Assembly: GCA_021234155.1 (NCBI GenBank)
Contig: JAJEKV010000059.1
Span: 475,844-539,843, forward strand
DNA: 64,000 nucleotides
From: Isoetes taiwanensis
Lineage: Eukaryota; Streptophyta; Lycopodiopsida; Isoetales; Isoetaceae
Direction: 5' to 3'
A program made the position numbers and the translations under genes. The notes under the pieces were generated by a model. That model did not search any database and had not been told where the DNA came from. It worked only from the letters and a program-made list of their open reading frames with translations. Below are positions 59,301 through 64,000 of this stretch, piece by piece. Positions within the stretch are counted from its first letter, which is position 1; each line of letters opens with the position of its first letter.

Positions 59301-60009
59301 GCAGTGGACTAGTAGGGGCATAATTTATATAAGGGATATTATTGATGATTTTGATTATCAGGAATCAACCCTTAGAGACTTGGGTGAGGACTCCAGGCAT
59401 CTGTTCAATAGTATTTCCCAGAAGTTGGCAGTTGGTGATTGGCACAACACTAATGAGTTTTGGCATATTAATGGTTTTGATTGGTTCAGAGTTAATTTGG
59501 CCTACAGGTATCTTAACAGGAATCAAGAAATATCCATTCATATTAAATGGAATATTGATTCTGATAGAGTCTCCAAAAATTTGACCTTTATGTGGAAAAG
59601 CCCCATCCATCCAAAAATCAAGGCATTCATGTGGCAGCTTTGGCATAGAGCCCTTGGTACCAACAGAAAGAGGTGGAGGCTTAACATGTCTAACTCTGAT
59701 ATCTGCGTTAGATGTTTGCAGGATCAGGAAAATGAAGAACATTTATTTAAAAACTGTCTTTGGGCAGAATGGATTCTGGAGTTAGCAGAAACTGAGCTCA
59801 ACATTCCTGGTCTAGCCAATATGCAAGCTATTGAGCTCTTTTTCCCTGCCAATCCAGTTGAATGGAGGAGATATATTCTCCTGTGGAGAATGTGGAAGGG
59901 AAGAAACGCCTTGATTTTCAAGGATGAGATTGTTTGGCCCAATGCCATTATCAAACAAGCCCAATATGACATTAATTGGGTTTTGGAAGTTTATGATAAC
60001 CAGAATTAA
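56380..60009 (+). pseudogene. LINE-A ORF2: endonuclease, reverse transcriptase and zf-RVT, broken
   Basis: ORF2 makes the nick and copies the LINE RNA at the target. Domains in order: an AP-like endonuclease (ITWNIQGINSNHKR at 56383, FFQEHKIHDD at 56475, FAGDFNMVTQVT near 56797), a spacer rich in Lys and Glu, RT fingers (MDNGKTPGPDGLPAEFF at 57720; SDYRPISLTNVVYKR at 57905), motif A (LKLDVTKAFNTASW at 58105), motif B (broken at 58290 by a missing G in the QGCPLAP region), motif C (FADDTFLF at 58430), KILGIPYA, then zf-RVT (IHPKIKAFMWQLWHRA, CVRCLQDQENEEHLFKNC). Lesions are an extra T in the run at 56466, frame changes near 56830, 57822 and 58290, and a TAG at 58478. The L1 clade is supported by DUF4283 and the APE-RT-zf order. 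Confidence 0.9.
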
Positions 60010-60236
60010 TGTTTACTTCTATTCTTATAATGCATGTTATCTTTTGTTTGCAGGAAATACTCTCATCATGTTCAAGAGGCTGAGATGGAAAAGGATGAAT
60101 CTCCATGCGAATGCCTTATCGCTTACTCAGTTTGGGGTCGAGGTACCTAACGAGCACGGAGAGGAATGTCAATGCAACTGCGCCTGTACCATCTATTTCG
60201 ATGAGAAAAGATATATACTGTGCAAAAGATAAAAAA
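60010..60236 (+). mobile_element. LINE-A 3' untranslated region and end
   Basis: The same sequence terminates the minus-strand copy at 42698. The shared end is gcaaaagataaa, with only a short A-run, so the poly-A tail is minimal. Confidence 0.85.
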
Positions 60237-60363
60237 GACAGATTCAATCCCGGGAAGGCCCACTTATGCAAATGCCCTTACTGCCTGTTCATTATAGCCA
60301 ACAAGGGTATGGGCAGAAAGGATCACTCTCGAAGGGAGCCTAAGAAAAGAAGGTTCTCGAGTG
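60237..60363. other. Flank of LINE-A, no gene recognised
   Basis: A plus-strand frame through this stretch has a short Cys motif (HLCKCPYC) of unknown meaning. Confidence 0.25.
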
Positions 60364-60480
60364 AATGAGTGCCACCAGTTTATCCAGAACATCAGTCTTA
60401 GCTGCATTATACGTAAGAACAGTTCTCAAGTCCTCAAAGAGCGTTGCTCCAGGCTCGTTTCCTAACAACATTTAAGGTAA
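60364..60480 (-). CDS. Coding-like exon of unknown protein
   Basis: The minus strand reads GNEPGATLFEDLRTVLTYNA then AKTDVLDKLVALIHSRTF without a stop. An acceptor-like ttgttag precedes it. A second possible exon lies at about 60675-60736 (minus, after ttgctgcag and before gtaaga; reads RNPIHWPCISQHLGTLIN), but the two do not join in frame. The composition is clearly protein-like; I do not recognise the family. Confidence 0.35.
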
Positions 60481-61020
60481 AATTGTTTCATCTACATCTA
60501 GAAATATGGATAGAGAAGGTTGGAATATACCGTAATGCATGGATTAGGTGATCAGTAGACACCGATGTCTAGCACACTAAATGAGAGTAAGCTGTGCGCA
60601 GAATTCTGCATAAGTTTTGCAAGGTACAGAGGCTAGTATATTGGCAAATTGAACCCCAATCGAACAAAGCATTCTTACCTTCTATTTATCAACGTCCCAA
60701 GATGTTGAGAGATGCAGGGCCAGTGGATTGGATTTCGTTTCTGCAGCAACATTATTATAGTGGAACATTAGTGAAAACTTAGACTTAGTCACCTCAGAAC
60801 TCATCCACTTACATATGTCTGCAAGTTAGCAAACCTATCAAAATGATTAAATAGAATGAATTACAAACAAATACATTGAATCCACACTTACAGAATATTG
60901 GAATCAACTTTTCAAATATTTTAGAAAGGATGGATAAATATGCATGACATCCTCTAAGATTGCAACATGTCGGCCGATTGTAGAAGCGGTAAACATGCAT
61001 GGTGAAGGCTGCTTTCGACC

Positions 61021-61345
61021 CACATATGACCTAAGGGATTGACATGACCTGATGTCAAGGCAAGTTATAGTGAGATATAGCAAGGATTCTTACACTCGTC
61101 TGAAAGAATGTTGCATCACATTCTTCTCCATCACAATTCTCAGTTCAAAAGGAGTGGCAGCTGGAAGGCTGCTCTGACTTGTGTTAGAATTCCGCATAAG
61201 GGACTAACCTAAGAGACTGGCACGACCTGATGTCAGGGCAAGTCATAATGAGGGTTAGCAAGGAATCCTATCGCTATTTGAAAGAAGGTTGCATCACATT
61301 CTTCTCCATCACAATCCTCTTTTCAAAAGGAGTGGCAGGTTTGCA
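61021..61345. repeat. Tandem duplication of ~180 bases
   Basis: Two units share gacctgatgtcaaggcaag/gacctgatgtcagggcaag, gttgcatcacattcttctcc and aaaaggagtggcag, with about 85% similarity. Confidence 0.85.
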
Positions 61346-61474
61346 ATTAGATGCATGCAAATAGTCAAACAATTTCTTGACAAATTTTGCTTGACGGATG
61401 TGCTTGTTGCCAAACTTCTACACCCAAACAAAAATGAAGTAAACTAAGATCCATAGTACCAATCAGTGCCTTCT

Positions 61475-61705
61475 ATGATAGATGTTAATAATTGCGTTTG
61501 GGGGTAGGCTAGGGCAAAAAGTATGGTCTTGTGGATTCTGATTGCATCTATGATGTAAAGGGAGCATTTTGGAGAAGCTTTAAATAAAGACATGGAATAG
61601 AGAATCATTAATTCCAAGATAAAACACTGCGAATATTTACCCATTCTTGATAAATACGCAATCTTAATGTTTACCAAATGTTTGGTTCCAAAAAAGAGTT
61701 GAAAG
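61475..61705. repeat. Dispersed repeat, inverted partner of 44345-44600
   Basis: Reverse complement of the 44345-44600 segment, including aaatgtttggttccaaaaaa and ttaattccaagataaaacac. Confidence 0.8.
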
Positions 61706-61829
61706 CACGCAAAGAAAGACTGTGGCTGCTCCTCCGCTGCCAATTTTCTTGAGCACATCGTAACGCTCTAGAAGATTGGGATAGTCCTTGCTCAAATCCG
61801 TCGTATTCTTCTTCATTCCGACAAGCACA

Positions 61830-61905
61830 AGCCCTTTTATTGACTGCCCGGACGTTGACTGCCCGGACCTTGCCTTTTATTGACTGCCCGGACGTTGCCT
61901 TTTTT
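61830..61905. repeat. Short minisatellite (gactgcccggacgttg)
   Basis: Three to four copies of a 16-base unit, some preceded by ccttttatt. Confidence 0.85.
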
Positions 61906-62491
61906 TCTACACTAAAAATAGACACCACGCTTCTCCAGATAGATTTGCGTCACTTGCCTTCTGGAAAAGGCTGGTCAACGTCCGGCCGAAAATAGTTTGG
62001 CATATTCTAGCAGAATATACCTTCAGAAGATTCTTATTTAGACAATAATTTGCTGAGCGCTATAAATATCGGAACATTCATTAAACCGCGGTATATCTGT
62101 GGTACATTCGGGTTTTTGAGATGTTTAAACCACATCACAAAAGAAAAAAAATACACGGCATTTTTTATTGAGGACATAGCAAATTTTTTTTGTGATCTAG
62201 GGTTGGCTTAAACACGGGCACGTTCGATATTTTACAACGTTGGGTAATTTGCATGTAACATGTTTTATGGTCTTGAGGCGTAAAAGGAAGTGAAAACAAA
62301 CTAGACTAGCCTTGTCTAGGTTTTTGGAAGTCCAGGTCCTAGGGCATCACTAGGGGCATATTAGTTATAGAGAGGAAAGCCATGCGAAAAAGTTCCCCTT
62401 TAGTCTACAAATTACTTCTGCGCACCATGGCTTATGCTATCTTGAAGCAAATAGAACATGTTAAGGTTACATAGGCGACCAAATTGTTGTA
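61906..62491. other. No gene seen
   Basis: AT-rich sequence, no frame over 60 codons and no repeat detected. Confidence 0.3.
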
Positions 62492-62595
62492 TATAAGAAT
62501 GTCCTTTACGAGGACATTCGGCGTAAAAGCCGCCCGGCCTTGCGTTAAGCGGAGGTGGTGGTGACGCCGAGATGTCTGTAAAGGACATTCTTATA
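62492..62595. repeat. 104-bp segment with perfect 18-bp inverted ends
   Basis: TATAAGAATGTCCTTTAC (62492-62509) and GTAAAGGACATTCTTATA (62578-62595) are exact reverse complements enclosing a GC-rich centre (gccgcccggcc). It could be a tiny MITE or a foldback RNA. Confidence 0.8.
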
Positions 62596-62689
62596 ACGTG
62601 AAGTTTGTGTTAGGGTTTATTACGGGCGGCTCCGGCTATGGCGATGGCACCCTGCTCATTTGTGGGCCCTGCTCCTCTTCCCTCTGATG

Positions 62690-63035
62690 GCTCGGTTGTG
62701 CGGCGACTCCATTCTTTCTATTCGACCACGATTTCTTTTTCTGCGGCGACAATGTCCTTCCTGTTCCGATTACATTTCTATTTTGTTGTGCGGCGACTCG
62801 TTCTTTTACGTGCGGCGACTCCGTGATGGCGTAACAAAGCTTTCTTCCTTTCGAAGCTTTCTGTGCAGCGACTCCGGCGATAGTGTAACAAAGCTTTCTT
62901 CCTTTCGAAGCTTTTCTTTCTTTCTCTCTTTCTAAAGCTTTTCTTTCTTTTTTTTTAAGCTTTTCTTTCTTTCCCTTTTTGAAGCTTTGAAGCTTTTCTT
63001 CTTTAAAGTTTTCTTTTTGAAGCTTATGCGATTAT
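62690..63035 (+). repeat. Low-complexity repeats (gcggcgactc and aagcttttctttc)
   Basis: About five copies of gcggcgactc (or close variants) occur between 62699 and 62880, followed by a polypyrimidine stretch with repeated HindIII-type aagctttctt units. Open frames through it follow the repeat. Confidence 0.8.
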
Positions 63036-63640
63036 ATCGTACATTTAATCACTTATCCTCGATTGAATCTTTCAAAATTTGTGGCCTTCTCTCAATGATC
63101 TCCGACGACCTAATCGATTTCCATCCTCATCTACATCCCTAATTAGTCTTTTCGAAGTTTTAGAAACTAAATCATCTGCACGTAATGTTTTCGTTTTCTT
63201 GGTCGAAAGCAAAGATCTTGTGAGCCAATTACTCCGGCAGATCTGCTTCAGAGTTGGATCCTAAAAAATTGAACCTAGAAGCGGGCTCTTCCATGCGCTC
63301 GAGCTTCATGTTGGGAGAAACCCTCAAAATCTGCAAGCATTGGGAAAGGGGAATGTAAGGAAAGTATTGTTGGAGCTTTGGACCCGGGTTCAATTCCCTG
63401 GGCAGTAAATGTTCAATGTTCTGTAAAATTAAAACAAGAAAGCAGAATGCGAGTCAAAATGCAGGTAGAAATCTTAGAATGCAAGTAAGAATCTGGGAAT
63501 GCAAGCAGTATGTCGAGTAAAAACTTAGAATGCAAAGAAGGGGACATTCCGGTAAAGAATATATGGCACGTGGTGGCAGCTCATTGGCAGGTTGGCCAGA
63601 ATGAACCCTAACCAAACTTTACGTGTAAAGAATGCCAAGT
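63036..63640. other. No gene recognised
   Basis: Contains ggacccgggttcaattccct (63382-63401), a B-box-like motif without a matching A box, and several copies of tagaatgca at 63470-63535. Confidence 0.3.
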
Positions 63641-63687
63641 TCTTTTATAGAGATGGAGAGTTTTTGTATGCAATGCTTTATTGTTGT

Positions 63688-63835
63688 TTTGTTTGAAAAA
63701 TTTTTCTTGTCTCCACACCAATACGCTTGACTCCATCCACAGTCACCATTCCGGTGCTTTGTTTGAAATCTCTTCTTTGTCTCTGCACAAATATGCTTCA
63801 CTCCTTCTAGAACTACCATTCCTGAAGCGCAAGCC
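63688..63835. repeat. Two-unit tandem repeat, ~65 bases
   Basis: Two units share tttgtttgaaa, tcttgtctc/ctttgtctctgcaca, atacgcttgactcc/atatgcttcactcc and caccattcc/accattcc. Confidence 0.7.
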
Positions 63836-63964
63836 CTCTGCCACGATTCTCTGCATGATGGCTGGAGCATTTTTTTTTTCTTTCCGCTCCTTCTTTCTCT
63901 TCATGCTTGTTTGTGTTTTACGAAGCAAGCATAGATGCATGTGGCTCAGTACATTTGAATCTCA

Positions 63965-64000
63965 ATGGTTGTGGAAAACGCTTATGTGCAGAGGAAGGAA
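63965..64000 (-). repeat. Start of an inverted copy of the 7440-7475 sequence
   Basis: The last 36 bases are the reverse complement of ttcctctgcacatgagcgtt and its neighbours at 7443-7477 (also 50567-50600). The match continues past the window edge. Confidence 0.7.

Noticed and set aside
63382..63401. tRNA gene or SINE from a B-box-like motif
   Set aside because: No A box at the right distance and no cloverleaf pairing.

Overview
This window looks like intergenic DNA from a large, repeat-rich land-plant nuclear genome. It is AT-rich, has no operon-like gene packing, and carries plant-type gene fragments (PPR, ABCB, LRR receptor kinase, PP2A B56), L1-type LINEs with a DUF4283 ORF1, Helitron ends and a plastid atpB insert. 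A flagellum-associated calcyphosin-like EF-hand fragment hints at a plant with motile sperm, and the atpB fragment reads D-V-N-K, which I recall as more common in seed-free plants. My inference is a fern or other seed-free plant; the sequence does not prove it. I found no complete host gene that I would call functional.

Layout, left to right. (1) 1-692 is the 3' part of a Helitron ending in a hairpin plus CTAG, inserted between A and T. (2) 693-11513 is copy A of a large duplicated block; copy B is 45729 to about 54480, and a partial copy C lies at 17163-18530 plus 25831-26605. The block holds a dead PPR gene, a LINE-A ORF1 and a LINE-C nested inside LINE-A. The copies differ by clean insertions: a 2.4-kb LINE-B only in A, a 0.55-kb MITE only in B, and a LINE-B fragment plus a Helentron-like pair only in C. 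(3) 11514-17162 is mostly featureless, with four exon-like segments of an unrecognised gene. (4) 18531-25830 is a head-to-tail pair of Helitron-like elements of the Helentron type (6.3 kb and 1.0 kb), sitting exactly between two T's of copy C. (5) 26606-37878 is a tandem pair of decayed ABCB (ABCB19-like) gene segments. The first is split by an 8.6-kb segment (26812-35440) with perfect 25-bp terminal inverted repeats and a 4-bp target duplication; this carries ankyrin, calcyphosin-like and PPR fragments, a Helitron end and several minisatellites. (6) 37882-44152 is a row of broken gene pieces: PP2A B56, an IRK/PXC2-like receptor kinase, plastid atpB, a LINE-A 3' end and a Ser/Thr kinase tail. 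(7) 45341-60236 is copy B, running into an almost full-length LINE-A (ORF1 plus endonuclease/RT ORF2) interrupted by LINE-C. (8) 60237-64000 is repeats and low-complexity DNA with one coding-like segment.

The genes do not form a pathway. The value of the window is as a stratified record: paired empty and filled sites inside the duplicated blocks let most insertions be defined to the base and ordered in time.
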